This document shows, one piece after another, positions 1-7,333 of a stretch of DNA of 24,595 nucleotides. Positions within the stretch are counted from its first letter, which is position 1, and each line of letters starts with the position of its first letter. The stretch spans positions 1 to 24,595 of the forward strand of contig JAZLLU010000024.1 in NCBI GenBank assembly GCA_045598285.1. The letters run 5' to 3'. Position numbers and translations under genes: made by a program. This DNA comes from RGIG5612 sp045598285 (GTDB taxonomy: Bacteria; Bacillota; Clostridia; Lachnospirales; Lachnospiraceae). The notes under the pieces are model-generated. The model saw only the letters and a program-made list of their open reading frames with translations, was not told the origin of the DNA and searched no databases.

Positions 1-25
1 CTTTAATTGAAGGGAGGAAATAACA

Positions 26-415
26 TTGGCAAATAAATTTTATGGAACAGGTAGACGTAAAAAAAGCATAGCTAGAGTATATGTTGAGCCTGGCAAAGGA
101 AATATCACAATTAACAAAAGACCAATCGACGAATACTTTGGACTTGAAACACTTAAAGTAATCGTTCGTCAGCCTCTTGAAGCAGTTAATGCAACAGACA
201 AATATGACATTACTGTAACAGTACGTGGTGGTGGATTCACAGGACAAGCTGGCGCAATCCGTCACGGCATCGCAAGAGCTCTTCTTCAAGCAGATTCAGA
301 TAATCATGATGCATTGAAGAAAGAAGGATACTTAACAAGAGATCCTCGTATGAAAGAAAGAAAGAAGTATGGCTTAAAAGGCGCTCGTCGTGCACCACAG
401 TTCTCAAAACGTTAG
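26..415 (+). CDS. rpsI: 30S ribosomal protein S9 (uS9)
   Basis: Component of the small ribosomal subunit, whose basic C-terminal tail reaches the P-site tRNA. The 129-residue product is full length for bacterial uS9. It opens with the conserved FYGTGRRKKSIARV block, has the central VRGGGFTGQAGAIRHGIARAL motif, and ends in the basic KKYGLKGARRAPQFSKR tail with the invariant terminal Lys-Arg. Translation starts at a TTG codon, supported by a GGGAGG ribosome binding site at 12-17; no in-frame ATG fits. rplM normally lies directly upstream and is cut off by the window edge; a short open frame ending in TAA at 21-23 could be its last codons, but this cannot be confirmed. A strong terminator follows at once, so this is the last gene of its operon. 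Confidence 0.97.
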   Translation: MANKFYGTGRRKKSIARVYVEPGKGNITINKRPIDEYFGLETLKVIVRQPLEAVNATDKYDITVTVRGGGFTGQAGAIRHGIARALLQADSDNHDALKKEGYLTRDPRMKERKKYGLKGARRAPQFSKR

Positions 416-437
416 TCAGAACAATATTTCAAACAAC

Positions 438-470
438 AAAATCCCGAAGGCTTTTTCCTTCGGGATTTTT
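438..470 (+). terminator. Intrinsic terminator of the rpsI operon
   Basis: A perfect 10-bp stem ATCCCGAAGG (441-450) / CCTTCGGGAT (457-466) with a six-base loop, followed by a T run and flanked by A residues on the left. It lies 25 nt after the rpsI stop. The A-tract on the left means it could also work weakly for transcripts arriving from the right. Confidence 0.9.
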
Positions 471-489
471 GATTAAAGGGCAACCTAGT

Positions 490-812
490 ATGGACATCAG
501 TGAAGCAATCATAAAAGAAAATCGTAGTAAATTATTGGTAAAATACGTTGTACCATCGTTGCTTAGTATGCTAAGCGTTTTTTTGTTTACCATTGTTGAT
601 GGTATATTTGTTGGCCAGGGTGTAGGAACGGACGCGTTAGGTGCAGTTAATATTGTCTTTCCGTACATAATGATTTTTAACGCATTTGTTATGCTTACAA
701 CAATTGGCGGCCTTACTATTTCTTGTAACAATATCCGTTATAACTAGTACAGCTCTTAATGTTTTTGGCGATTGGCTTTTAATTTTTCCGTGGGACATGC
801 ACTGGAATAATT
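490..812 (+). pseudogene. MATE-family exporter remnant (truncated, internally deleted, frameshifted)
   Basis: The first frame from ATG 490 encodes the usual start of a MATE multidrug/sodium antiporter: a short amphipathic lead, then LLVKYVVPSLLSMLSVFLF, IVDGIFVGQGVGTDALGAVN and a third hydrophobic stretch. It breaks off at a TAG at 745-747. In the +1-shifted frame from about 731 the reading resumes as ISVITSTALNVFGDWLLIFP, which matches the later MATE segment usually written 'MISMxxxAVLNIxLDxxFIF'. Intact family members are about 450 residues, so roughly 80-100 residues between the two pieces and the whole C-terminal half are missing. The gene cannot give a working transporter. It has no clear ribosome binding site and directly follows the rpsI terminator. 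The family call rests on recognisable sequence, not on a search. Confidence 0.72.
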
Positions 813-2228
813 TTATTTCACAGTTTCAATTCTTACTGTATTAGTGTTACCAGGTTCTGCATTATTTCTTCCACCTGTAAGGACAACCTTGTCACCTGGC
901 TTCAAACCGAAGGCCTTTATTGCACTTTCTAAACCTTCCTTGAACATTAAATCTTGAGAATCATATTGTTTGTTTAGTACAGGAGTTACTCCCCAACTTA
1001 AAGATAGCTGACGCCAAATTTTTGGATTTGTTGTAGTTCCAAGAATTGGGGCAGGGCATCTAAAACGACTTACCATACGTGCGGTTTGACCCGTGATAGA
1101 ATTAACAACAATTGCTTTTGCACCGACATCAATAGCCATAGAACATGTTGAGTGGGAAATAGCATCGAGATTGTTATTAATCTTAAAATCTGTGAATCTA
1201 AATCTTTTTTCGTAATGAATTTGACTTTCTGTATATTCTGCTATTTCAGCCATAGCTTTAACGGCTTCGACTGGATATTTTCCGTTCGCAGTTTCGCCGG
1301 AAAGCATAATTGCTGACGAACCGTCATAAACAGCATTAGCAACATCAGAAACTTCAGCTCTAGTTGGACGAGGTTTTTCTATCATAGACTCTAGCATTTC
1401 GGTTGCTGTGATAACACGTTTGCCTTTGATGTGACATTTTTGAATAAGTTCTTTTTGAACTGAAGGCACTTTTTTGAAAGGAATCTCTACGCCGAGGTCA
1501 CCTCTGGCAACCATAATACCATCAACATATTTAAAAATTTCATCAACGTTATCTACGCCAGATTGGTTTTCTATTTTTGCAATAAGGCAGATATCTTTTC
1601 CGCCATTGTTATCTAAAAACTCTCGAAGTTCTTTTGCGTTATCAGCAGTAGAGACAAAAGATGCTGCAACAAAATCAACATCGTTTTTTATTCCGAAAAG
1701 GAGGTCGCTTTTGTCTTGCTCGCTTAAGAATTCATGCTCGAAAACTTTCCCAGGGAAGCACATACTTTTTCTGTTTGAAAGTTTTCCGCCTATGACAACT
1801 TTACATACAGCATTAGTTCCTTCTATTTTTTCTACACAAAGTTCAACAAGACCATCGTTAACTAAGATAGTCATTCCAACTTCTAATTCGTTAATTAAGT
1901 TAGAATAACTTACACTCACTTTCGTTTGGTCTCCAATAATATTGTCGGATGTAAGAGTGAAGACATCGCCATCATTTAGAACGATTGAATCATCTTTAAA
2001 TACACCAATACGATATTCTGGACCCTTTGTATCTAACATAATAGGAAGTGGAACACCTAGTTCTTCGCGAAGAGTTTTAATAGTATTAATTTTTTCTTGT
2101 TGTTCTTCATATGTTCCGTGCGAAAAGTTAAGTCGGGCGGTATCCATGCCCGCCTCACACATTTTCACAATAACTTCTTTACTATCGCTTGAAGGGCCGA
2201 TAGTGCAAATGATTTTTGTTTTTCTCAT
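813..2228 (-). CDS. pyk: Pyruvate kinase
   Basis: Catalyses the last ATP-forming step of glycolysis, phosphoenolpyruvate + ADP to pyruvate + ATP, in the cytoplasm. The 471-residue protein is the short form, without the C-terminal PEP-utiliser-like extension found in Bacillus. Visible motifs are TKIICTIGPSS at the start, ARLNFSH (Arg32), MLDTKGPE, the catalytic lysine in LIAKIEN (about Lys218), the metal-binding MVARGDLGVEIP, and ATEMLESM followed by PTRAEVSDVANAV. The residue after ATEM is usually Q in 'ATQM', here E, a mild variation. The start is ATG with a GAGGAT ribosome binding site at 2235-2240. It is transcribed separately from the minus-strand operon on its right, which is closed by a terminator at 2282-2310. 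No clear terminator was seen past its own 3' end, which abuts the MATE remnant. Confidence 0.97.
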   Translation of the reverse strand: MRKTKIICTIGPSSDSKEVIVKMCEAGMDTARLNFSHGTYEEQQEKINTIKTLREELGVPLPIMLDTKGPEYRIGVFKDDSIVLNDGDVFTLTSDNIIGDQTKVSVSYSNLINELEVGMTILVNDGLVELCVEKIEGTNAVCKVVIGGKLSNRKSMCFPGKVFEHEFLSEQDKSDLLFGIKNDVDFVAASFVSTADNAKELREFLDNNGGKDICLIAKIENQSGVDNVDEIFKYVDGIMVARGDLGVEIPFKKVPSVQKELIQKCHIKGKRVITATEMLESMIEKPRPTRAEVSDVANAVYDGSSAIMLSGETANGKYPVEAVKAMAEIAEYTESQIHYEKRFRFTDFKINNNLDAISHSTCSMAIDVGAKAIVVNSITGQTARMVSRFRCPAPILGTTTNPKIWRQLSLSWGVTPVLNKQYDSQDLMFKEGLESAIKAFGLKPGDKVVLTGGRNNAEPGNTNTVRIETVK

Positions 2229-2281
2229 TTGTTTATCCTCGTTAACTTATTTGATACTAGTATAATATAAAAATATGAAAT

Positions 2282-2310
2282 AAAAAAGACTTCCTTCAGG
2301 AAGTCTTTTT
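2282..2310 (-). terminator. Intrinsic terminator of the minus-strand methyltransferase operon
   Basis: Perfect hairpin with arms AAAGACTTCC / GGAAGTCTTT and a four-base loop. Read on the minus strand it is followed by T6 (plus-strand A run 2282-2287). It starts 8 nt after the stop of the 70-aa gene. The arms are identical to those of the terminator at 7304-7330. Confidence 0.87.
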
Positions 2311-2317
2311 AAAAAAA

Positions 2318-2530
2318 TTATTCAATTGCTTGTAATTCTTTGTCAAGATCATCAAGATGTTCCAACAGATACGCTGACTGTGGGAAGGTTGAAAGCTTAC
2401 GAAGTGTAAGTCCACCAACAAGTTTCATCTGAGGGTTTTTTGATGCGCCATCTGCATACTTATCAAGAACTGCGCATGCGCGAGGGTCCTTTAAGATTTC
2501 TTTAACTTTTGAATCGAGTGAAAATGCCAT
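2318..2530 (-). CDS. Small helical protein of unknown function, last gene of the operon
   Basis: A 70-residue acidic, probably all-helical protein with no signal peptide or membrane segment. The segment VKEILKDPRACAVLDKYADG followed by KNPQMKLVGGLTLRKLSTFP resembles a small helical domain ('...LLxxPxAxAVLEKYxPG...NP...L..LSLRxL') that I associate with the C-termini of unrelated enzymes. I cannot name the family with confidence and do not assign an activity. It has a good GGAGG ribosome binding site in the 30-nt gap after the dehydrogenase gene and is followed directly by a terminator, so it is a real, co-transcribed gene. It could be a free-standing accessory domain or subunit of one of the enzymes upstream. 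Confidence 0.8.
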   Translation of the reverse strand: MAFSLDSKVKEILKDPRACAVLDKYADGASKNPQMKLVGGLTLRKLSTFPQSAYLLEHLDDLDKELQAIE

Positions 2531-2560
2531 TTTTAATTTCCTCCTTTGAAATATTATTTA

Positions 2561-3322
2561 TTAAAAACATGTCCATCCACCATCGCATTTGATTTCTTCG
2601 CCATTTACATAACGTGATTGATCGCTTGCGAGGAAGAGTATAGCATCAGCTAAGTCTTCAGGCATGGCTAACTCGCCTGAAAAATTGAGAAGTTCACTAG
2701 TCCTAGCAAAACCAAATTCGTTTGCTGGAGGCATAACCAATGGAATATCAGTTATGACTCCGCCAGGTGAAATTGCATTACAGCGAATATATTCGTCTTT
2801 GTACATATAAGCTGTATTTTTTGTTGCAGCGAGAACAGCGCTCTTACTAGCACAATAAGCAACTCCGGCAGTTTGATGAGTAGCACCAACAGAACAAATA
2901 TTAACGATTGTTCCACCGTCGCCCTGTGCAAGAAATTGTTTGCATTCTTCACGCATGCAGTAAAGCAAGCCGAAAGTATTAACCTTGAATATTTTCTCAA
3001 TCATTTCATCAGATACATCAGCAATAGCTGTATTGTCGTCCATGATTCCTGCATTGTTAACAGCAACGTCAAGTCTTCCGAATTTATTTACGGTAGCTTG
3101 AATAATTTCTTGTACAGATTTTGAATCGCTGACATCACCAACGTGATAATCAACTGAACCTGGTAGTTCGCTACATTCTTCGCAAAGGGTTTTTAAGAGT
3201 TCTTCTCTTCTAGCTACTGCTAGGACCTTTGCACCTTCCCTAGCAAGAAGAGTTACTGTAGCACGGCCGATGCCTGCTGTTGCGCCTGTGACTATGCATA
3301 CTTTGTCATCCATTCTTCCCAT
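2561..3322 (-). CDS. Short-chain dehydrogenase/reductase (SDR)
   Basis: A classical 253-residue SDR, a cytoplasmic NAD(P)-dependent oxidoreductase acting on an alcohol or carbonyl. The nucleotide-binding motif TGATAGIG lies at 12-19, NNAG at 89-92, and the catalytic tetrad can be read as Asn114, Ser144, Tyr156 and Lys160 (YCASK). The C-terminal ...SRYVNGEEIKCDGGWTCF is typical of the family. The substrate cannot be read from the sequence. The ATG start has an AGGAGG site in the 9-nt gap after the upstream methyltransferase-like gene, so the two are tightly coupled. Its place between a GcvT-like protein and a small protein suggests that it oxidises or reduces the compound handled by the operon; that is inference. 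FabG-like housekeeping function is unlikely in this context. Confidence 0.92.
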   Translation of the reverse strand: MGRMDDKVCIVTGATAGIGRATVTLLAREGAKVLAVARREELLKTLCEECSELPGSVDYHVGDVSDSKSVQEIIQATVNKFGRLDVAVNNAGIMDDNTAIADVSDEMIEKIFKVNTFGLLYCMREECKQFLAQGDGGTIVNICSVGATHQTAGVAYCASKSAVLAATKNTAYMYKDEYIRCNAISPGGVITDIPLVMPPANEFGFARTSELLNFSGELAMPEDLADAILFLASDQSRYVNGEEIKCDGGWTCF

Positions 3323-3331
3323 AGCAACCTC

Positions 3332-4321
3332 CTAACAAAATACTTTGCTTGTAACTATTGCAGGGGAACCATTTGGACCAACAGTGACTTTTGTACCTTC
3401 AGGTATTCCTACACGAATATTTGCAAAGCCAATATTTTTATCAACAGTATAACCATAGATAGCTTGAGCACATCTGCCTACTTCTACACCATAAAGATAT
3501 ACTTTTTCCCAAATAGAAATATCTTCGGTAGATTCTCTTTTAAATTCGAGCCCGACCATCTGGTATCTTGGATTATTTTTTATTTTCAAAGTAGCTTCTT
3601 TGCCTATGAAATCCTTGCTTAAATCTACTGACCACCCAAGACCACATTCGAATGGGTTTAAATGCTTGAAATCTTGCTTAAGAGGGAATCCCTTTTCCAT
3701 AGGAATTGATCTTACATATACCTCGAGAGTATAAATTTCTTGTCCACCAGCCGTCTCAACAGCTTTGGAAATCAACTCTTTAATTTCGCCTGTTTTTTCG
3801 AATGCACAGTAAACTTCAAATCCTTTTTCACCTGTGTATCCAGAAGAGTGGATATATACAGGTATGCCAGAGATATTGTTTGATGTAACACTGAATTTTT
3901 TCATATCGCCTAAAGGCGTATCTAAAAGATTATCCATTGCAGCTTGAGAAGCAGGGCCTTGGATTGCATACATATCCCAATCGTAAGTGATAATGCGCAT
4001 GCTTATATCCTTACCTTCTGCATTGGCTTCTATCCAAGGAATTAAGCGAGGACCATAAAGCGTTGAAACCCAAAATAGATTATCGTCCATATGCATTACA
4101 ATAACATCATCAATAATTTCGCCATCTTCATTAAGCATGGTTGTATATTTTGTTTTTCCAGTCGCAACATTTTCAATGTTACTTACAAATATTTTGTTTA
4201 AAACTTCAATAGTGTCAGGGCCGGTTACTTCTACAAGATCATGAGTCCAGCGATACCATCCTACAGAATTACGAATTGTTTTAGCATCAAGACGTGCTAT
4301 ATTATCATCTCTAAATAACAT
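3332..4321 (-). CDS. GcvT-like (aminomethyltransferase family) folate-dependent methyltransferase/demethylase
   Basis: A 329-residue member of the GcvT/YgfZ/DmdA/LigM superfamily. These proteins bind tetrahydrofolate and move one-carbon units from amines, sulfonium compounds or aryl methyl ethers. Visible family marks are an aspartate pair in EIIDDVIVM (71-72, where GcvT has its functional aspartate), YAIQGPAS (118-125), the folate-binding SGYTGEKGFEVY block (160-171), and NPFECGLGWSVDLSKDFIGK at 222-241. It is not the glycine-cleavage T protein in context: no gcvH or gcvP is near, and it sits in an operon with an SDR and a cysteine-motif protein under a PucR-type regulator. A catabolic demethylase feeding methyl-tetrahydrofolate is the best inference; the substrate is unknown. 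The start is ATG with a CCTCCTTTC (minus-strand GAAAGGAGG) site, 13 nt after the preceding gene. Confidence 0.85.
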   Translation of the reverse strand: MLFRDDNIARLDAKTIRNSVGWYRWTHDLVEVTGPDTIEVLNKIFVSNIENVATGKTKYTTMLNEDGEIIDDVIVMHMDDNLFWVSTLYGPRLIPWIEANAEGKDISMRIITYDWDMYAIQGPASQAAMDNLLDTPLGDMKKFSVTSNNISGIPVYIHSSGYTGEKGFEVYCAFEKTGEIKELISKAVETAGGQEIYTLEVYVRSIPMEKGFPLKQDFKHLNPFECGLGWSVDLSKDFIGKEATLKIKNNPRYQMVGLEFKRESTEDISIWEKVYLYGVEVGRCAQAIYGYTVDKNIGFANIRVGIPEGTKVTVGPNGSPAIVTSKVFC

Positions 4322-4334
4322 AAGCTTCCTCCTT

Positions 4335-5555
4335 TCAGACAGTTCTTGGGTCTTCGCGACGAATAACTTTTATAATCATTTCATCGTCGTCACGACCATC
4401 AATTACACATGACCATTCAGGTGAAACCAAAGTTTTAGCTGAACCGTTCCATTGAGCCTCATAGGCATCAATCAATTCATCGAGTGGGGCCATTTCAAAA
4501 CGTGCGGTAAAATCTTCTGTGGAAACGCTTATCCATGTTTCGTCTTCGGTCCAACGTTCCATTTCGTAAGGTACCTGTTGGACATCTAACATATACATAA
4601 TATAAGAACCAAGGAGACGTCCGTCATTGTCGTCAATACAATGAGGAACTCCGAGATGTTGCCTTAAACCTTCTTTTGCAAAAGGTTCAATGAATTGATT
4701 TTTCCCAGCAGTTGCAAATACAATTTTGAATATGCGCATGAATTCGGCATCATCTGGAGCCATTTCTCTAATGGCCATCATTGGAAACTGAATAGACCAT
4801 ACCCAGCCCATTTGGGAAACCCAATGATAGGCTTCTTCGAGAGAAGTTTCCTCGCCGAATGCCTGAGTGTACTGACCATTGCGAAGACATTGACCTTCCT
4901 TAACCATACGCTCGCGAGGAGTGTCATGAATAGGGTCAACGGGCTGTTGCATGTGTTCAAGCCACTCTTGTTTTTCAAGATTGTATTTGTCTCGACGTTC
5001 TGCTACGACGCGGCAATGCTTGTTGCCACAGCCTCTTGCCTGGCACATGTTAAGCGAAACCTCGTTTTCAGTTCCGTTGGAAGATGCAAGGTCAAAGTTA
5101 GCTGTAAACATACTAGTTGTCATGTTGCAAAGTTCACTACCTACAATATCCCAAGGACATGTATCGAGTTCTTTTTCTACACGGTTTCTAGTAAATTGGA
5201 TAACACGGCCTGCCATGTTCTCCCATTCATCTCCAGAATCTCCAGTAATTCCCCCAAGCCAACTGGACTTTTCGCATAATTCAGGAATGTTGAATGCCTC
5301 GTATAGAGACTCGTTGACATAGTCCTTTTGCTCTTCTGGAGTTCCAGCAACGGCCATGTTCATCATGTTTGCGATGTCGCAGATAGCTTCTGTACGTTTT
5401 TCCCAGCTAGGTTCGAAAATTCTCATAACCTGAAAAAGATTTGCGCATACTGCTGCAATTTGTCTATTGACTTGAGCATATGCTTCCTCTTCGGTTATTG
5501 GTTTTCCCCAAGCAGTCTTAAACGCTTTGATAGTTCCTAGTTTTTCTTTAAGCAT
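4335..5555 (-). CDS. Cysteine-motif protein, first gene of the methyltransferase operon; possible ATC-hydrolase-like fold
   Basis: A 406-residue soluble protein of unproven function. Its most striking feature is a cysteine cluster at 171-181, CQARGCGNKHCR, with three cysteines spaced C-x4-C-x4-C; further cysteines lie at 133 and 143, and a 'PEWSCVI' segment lies near the C-terminus. The cluster resembles the C-terminal cysteine motif of L-2-amino-thiazoline-4-carboxylic acid hydrolase-like and V4R-like small-molecule-binding domains. I recall such proteins beside methyltransferases, but I would not assign an activity. The shape, a helical N-terminal half and a second alpha/beta half, would also allow two copies of one domain. 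Start ATG with an AAAGGAGGAAAG ribosome binding site. It is promoter-proximal in the operon and divergent from the PucR-type regulator, so it probably handles the inducer-substrate. Confidence 0.75.
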   Translation of the reverse strand: MLKEKLGTIKAFKTAWGKPITEEEAYAQVNRQIAAVCANLFQVMRIFEPSWEKRTEAICDIANMMNMAVAGTPEEQKDYVNESLYEAFNIPELCEKSSWLGGITGDSGDEWENMAGRVIQFTRNRVEKELDTCPWDIVGSELCNMTTSMFTANFDLASSNGTENEVSLNMCQARGCGNKHCRVVAERRDKYNLEKQEWLEHMQQPVDPIHDTPRERMVKEGQCLRNGQYTQAFGEETSLEEAYHWVSQMGWVWSIQFPMMAIREMAPDDAEFMRIFKIVFATAGKNQFIEPFAKEGLRQHLGVPHCIDDNDGRLLGSYIMYMLDVQQVPYEMERWTEDETWISVSTEDFTARFEMAPLDELIDAYEAQWNGSAKTLVSPEWSCVIDGRDDDEMIIKVIRREDPRTV

Positions 5556-5578
5556 ACCTTTCCTCCTTTATTTTTTTG

Positions 5579-5620
5579 AGTATAGTTTATGCTATAAAAA
5601 ACGTGATTTTAATACTTCAA
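5579..5620 (-). promoter_or_regulatory. Candidate promoter for the methyltransferase operon
   Basis: On the minus strand two -10-like boxes can be read: TATACT (plus 5579-5584) and TATAGC (5591-5596). The second has TTGAAG (5615-5620) 18 bp upstream. Neither pair is as good as the divergent promoter, which fits a promoter needing an activator. The exact start site is uncertain. Confidence 0.4.
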
Positions 5621-5643
5621 ATGATATGTTTTTTTGTTAGATA

Positions 5644-5663
5644 ACCCGTTAAAATTAACGGGT
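5644..5663. promoter_or_regulatory. Palindromic operator-like site 1
   Basis: ACCCGTTAA-AA-TTAACGGGT is a perfect 9-bp inverted repeat with a 2-bp spacer, lying between the divergent promoters. It has no T tract and is in the wrong place for a terminator. The matching element at 5709-5727 supports a protein-binding role, most simply for the PucR-type regulator encoded next to it. Confidence 0.7.
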
Positions 5664-5708
5664 ATGTAGACATGATTTTGATTAATACGAAACATATGTT
5701 GCAAAATA

Positions 5709-5727
5709 GCCCATAATATTAACGGGC
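5709..5727. promoter_or_regulatory. Palindromic operator-like site 2 (degenerate copy of site 1)
   Basis: GCCCATAA-TA-TTAACGGGC repeats the layout of site 1. The right half TTAACGGG is identical and the left half has lost one base. Centres of the two sites are about 64-65 bp apart, close to six helical turns. Site 2 ends 5 bp before the -35 box of the regulator gene, a position suited to autoregulation. Confidence 0.65.
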
Positions 5728-5732
5728 AATAT

Positions 5733-5761
5733 TTGACTGTCATATGTAATCAAAGTATAAT
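5733..5761 (+). promoter_or_regulatory. Sigma-A promoter of the PucR-type regulator gene
   Basis: TTGACT (5733-5738), a 17-bp spacer and TATAAT (5756-5761), one mismatch from consensus. It is followed by the purine-rich AAAAGGGGAAGG ribosome binding site before ATG 5786. Confidence 0.85.
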
Positions 5762-5785
5762 TATTAAAGAAAAGGGGAAGGTAAG

Positions 5786-7330
5786 ATGTTATTAAATGCG
5801 GATGTTATTTATCAAAATATCAAGAACGAACTTTCAGTATCAATATATGGGAAACTGGGAAAAGAATTAAAACTTTACAGACCGGAATTTTATATTGATA
5901 AAAATAAAAGGTTTGTTAAAAACCATGTATATGTATGTAGCGCAGACCATCTACCAACGAATCCGGTTGTTGAAGAAAATGTATTATTGATTTGTTTAGG
6001 GGAGGCTAGCCAACGTAAAAAGTTTGAGAAGCTATGTGGCATTATATCAATTCCTGAAAACGAAGATATCTTTCGGGTTTTTAATATGGTGCAGAATGTT
6101 TTCAACAAATACGAGGCATGGGAAGCAAGGATGAATACGGTTATCCGTGAAAATGCATCTCTTCAAGATCTTTTAGAATTAAGCAAAGATATCTTTGAAA
6201 ATCCGATGTTGCTCATAGGAGCTGACTTTAATTATTTAGCATGCATAGAACAAAATTATCTTCAAAATAAAATTGGAATCAATTTTAGTGGTCCAACATT
6301 TGACCCTGAATTGTTAGAAGTTTTTTTGTCCATGCATGAAATAGCTACAGATATCAAGGAACCATTATTGCTTAATTTAATGAATAGAGAAACTTTGTCT
6401 ATAAATATATTTGACGAGAATGAATATCTTGGATGTATAACTATATTTGGAGAGTTTAGAAGTTTTCGTTCGTCTGATGTTGAACTATGCCTAGTGTTTG
6501 CAAATGCATTAAAGCAGGCATTTCAATTAAAACCACATCTTGCAGGAGATAGGGCTTCAATTAGGCGTTCGATAATAGATATTATTTCAGGACGCCCGAT
6601 AAGTCAGGAGCAAAAAGAAATAATTAGCAAAAACAATGTTAGAAGTTCGATGAGATGCATTTTGCTTAAACATAAAAAAGATTCTTTGATTCTTCCAGTA
6701 GGTTATGTTATTTCTATGATAGAGCAGACATTTGCAGGGTCATTAGCTTTTGAATATGAGAACAATATTACTGCATTTGTGTCAGATAATGATGAATTAA
6801 TTGAAAATCTTAAGCATCTTATAAATAAAACAAAAATGGTATGTGGAATTTCCAATTGTTTTACAAATATATACGATTCAACTTATGTATATTATCAAGC
6901 GTTTTCGGCGCTTGAGCTGGGAACTCGAGATAAAGAGATTAAAGATATTTATTATTTTGAGGATTATATTTTACCTTTGCTTTTAGCAAATTCCACAAAA
7001 GGGATGCCAACTAGAATTTTTTATACACAAGGCATTGAACGATTGGCTAAACATGATGTTTCGTCAGCTGTGTCATATCTTGATACATTGAAAGCATATC
7101 TTGAAAACAATATGTCAATTGCGGAAACGGCAAGAAAACTTAATTTGCATAGGTCAAGTTTAATTGATAGATTGGGAAGAATATCTACTATGCTTGATAT
7201 GGATTTAAATGATATTAAAAACCGCTTGACCATACAGATATTGCTAAATTGTAAAATAGAAGAATTGAAATCAGAACAAGGAAGTTTTAATTATCAAAAT
7301 ATTAAAGACTTCCCGAAGGAAGTCTTTTAA
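5786..7330 (+). CDS. PucR-family transcriptional regulator
   Basis: A 514-residue cytoplasmic regulator. The C-terminus has the PucR-type helix-turn-helix: AVSYLDTLKAYLENN, then MSIAETARKLNLHRSSLIDRL, then the closing helix with LNDIKNRLTIQILL. The middle part (about 280-420) fits the GGDEF-like domain usual in this family, and the N-terminal half is a probable effector-sensing region. Relatives switch on catabolic genes in response to a substrate. The gene is divergent from the methyltransferase operon and two related palindromes lie between them, so control of that operon and of itself is likely. The last codons (KDFPKEVF) are also the hairpin of a terminator, so coding and termination signals overlap. 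No lesions seen; the ATG start has a clear ribosome binding site. Confidence 0.9.
   Translation: MLLNADVIYQNIKNELSVSIYGKLGKELKLYRPEFYIDKNKRFVKNHVYVCSADHLPTNPVVEENVLLICLGEASQRKKFEKLCGIISIPENEDIFRVFNMVQNVFNKYEAWEARMNTVIRENASLQDLLELSKDIFENPMLLIGADFNYLACIEQNYLQNKIGINFSGPTFDPELLEVFLSMHEIATDIKEPLLLNLMNRETLSINIFDENEYLGCITIFGEFRSFRSSDVELCLVFANALKQAFQLKPHLAGDRASIRRSIIDIISGRPISQEQKEIISKNNVRSSMRCILLKHKKDSLILPVGYVISMIEQTFAGSLAFEYENNITAFVSDNDELIENLKHLINKTKMVCGISNCFTNIYDSTYVYYQAFSALELGTRDKEIKDIYYFEDYILPLLLANSTKGMPTRIFYTQGIERLAKHDVSSAVSYLDTLKAYLENNMSIAETARKLNLHRSSLIDRLGRISTMLDMDLNDIKNRLTIQILLNCKIEELKSEQGSFNYQNIKDFPKEVF
7304..7330. terminator. Bidirectional terminator inside the 3' end of the PucR-type gene
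   Basis: A perfect 10-bp stem AAAGACTTCC (7304-7313) / GGAAGTCTTT (7318-7327) with a CGAA loop. It sits in the last eight codons and stop of the regulator gene and 4 nt past the 3' end of the opposing CofE-like gene. The T stretch is short on the plus strand and interrupted (TTTAAT) on the minus strand, so efficiency may be moderate. Confidence 0.75.
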
Positions 7331-7333
7331 TAC

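Noticed and set aside
3332..4321. Glycine-cleavage T protein (gcvT)
   Set aside because: No gcvH, gcvP or lipoylation genes nearby and the operon context is catabolic, so only the superfamily is assigned.
4695..5279. Plus-strand open frame of 194 codons within the 406-aa gene
   Set aside because: Antisense to a well-supported gene, no ribosome binding site, no recognisable motifs.
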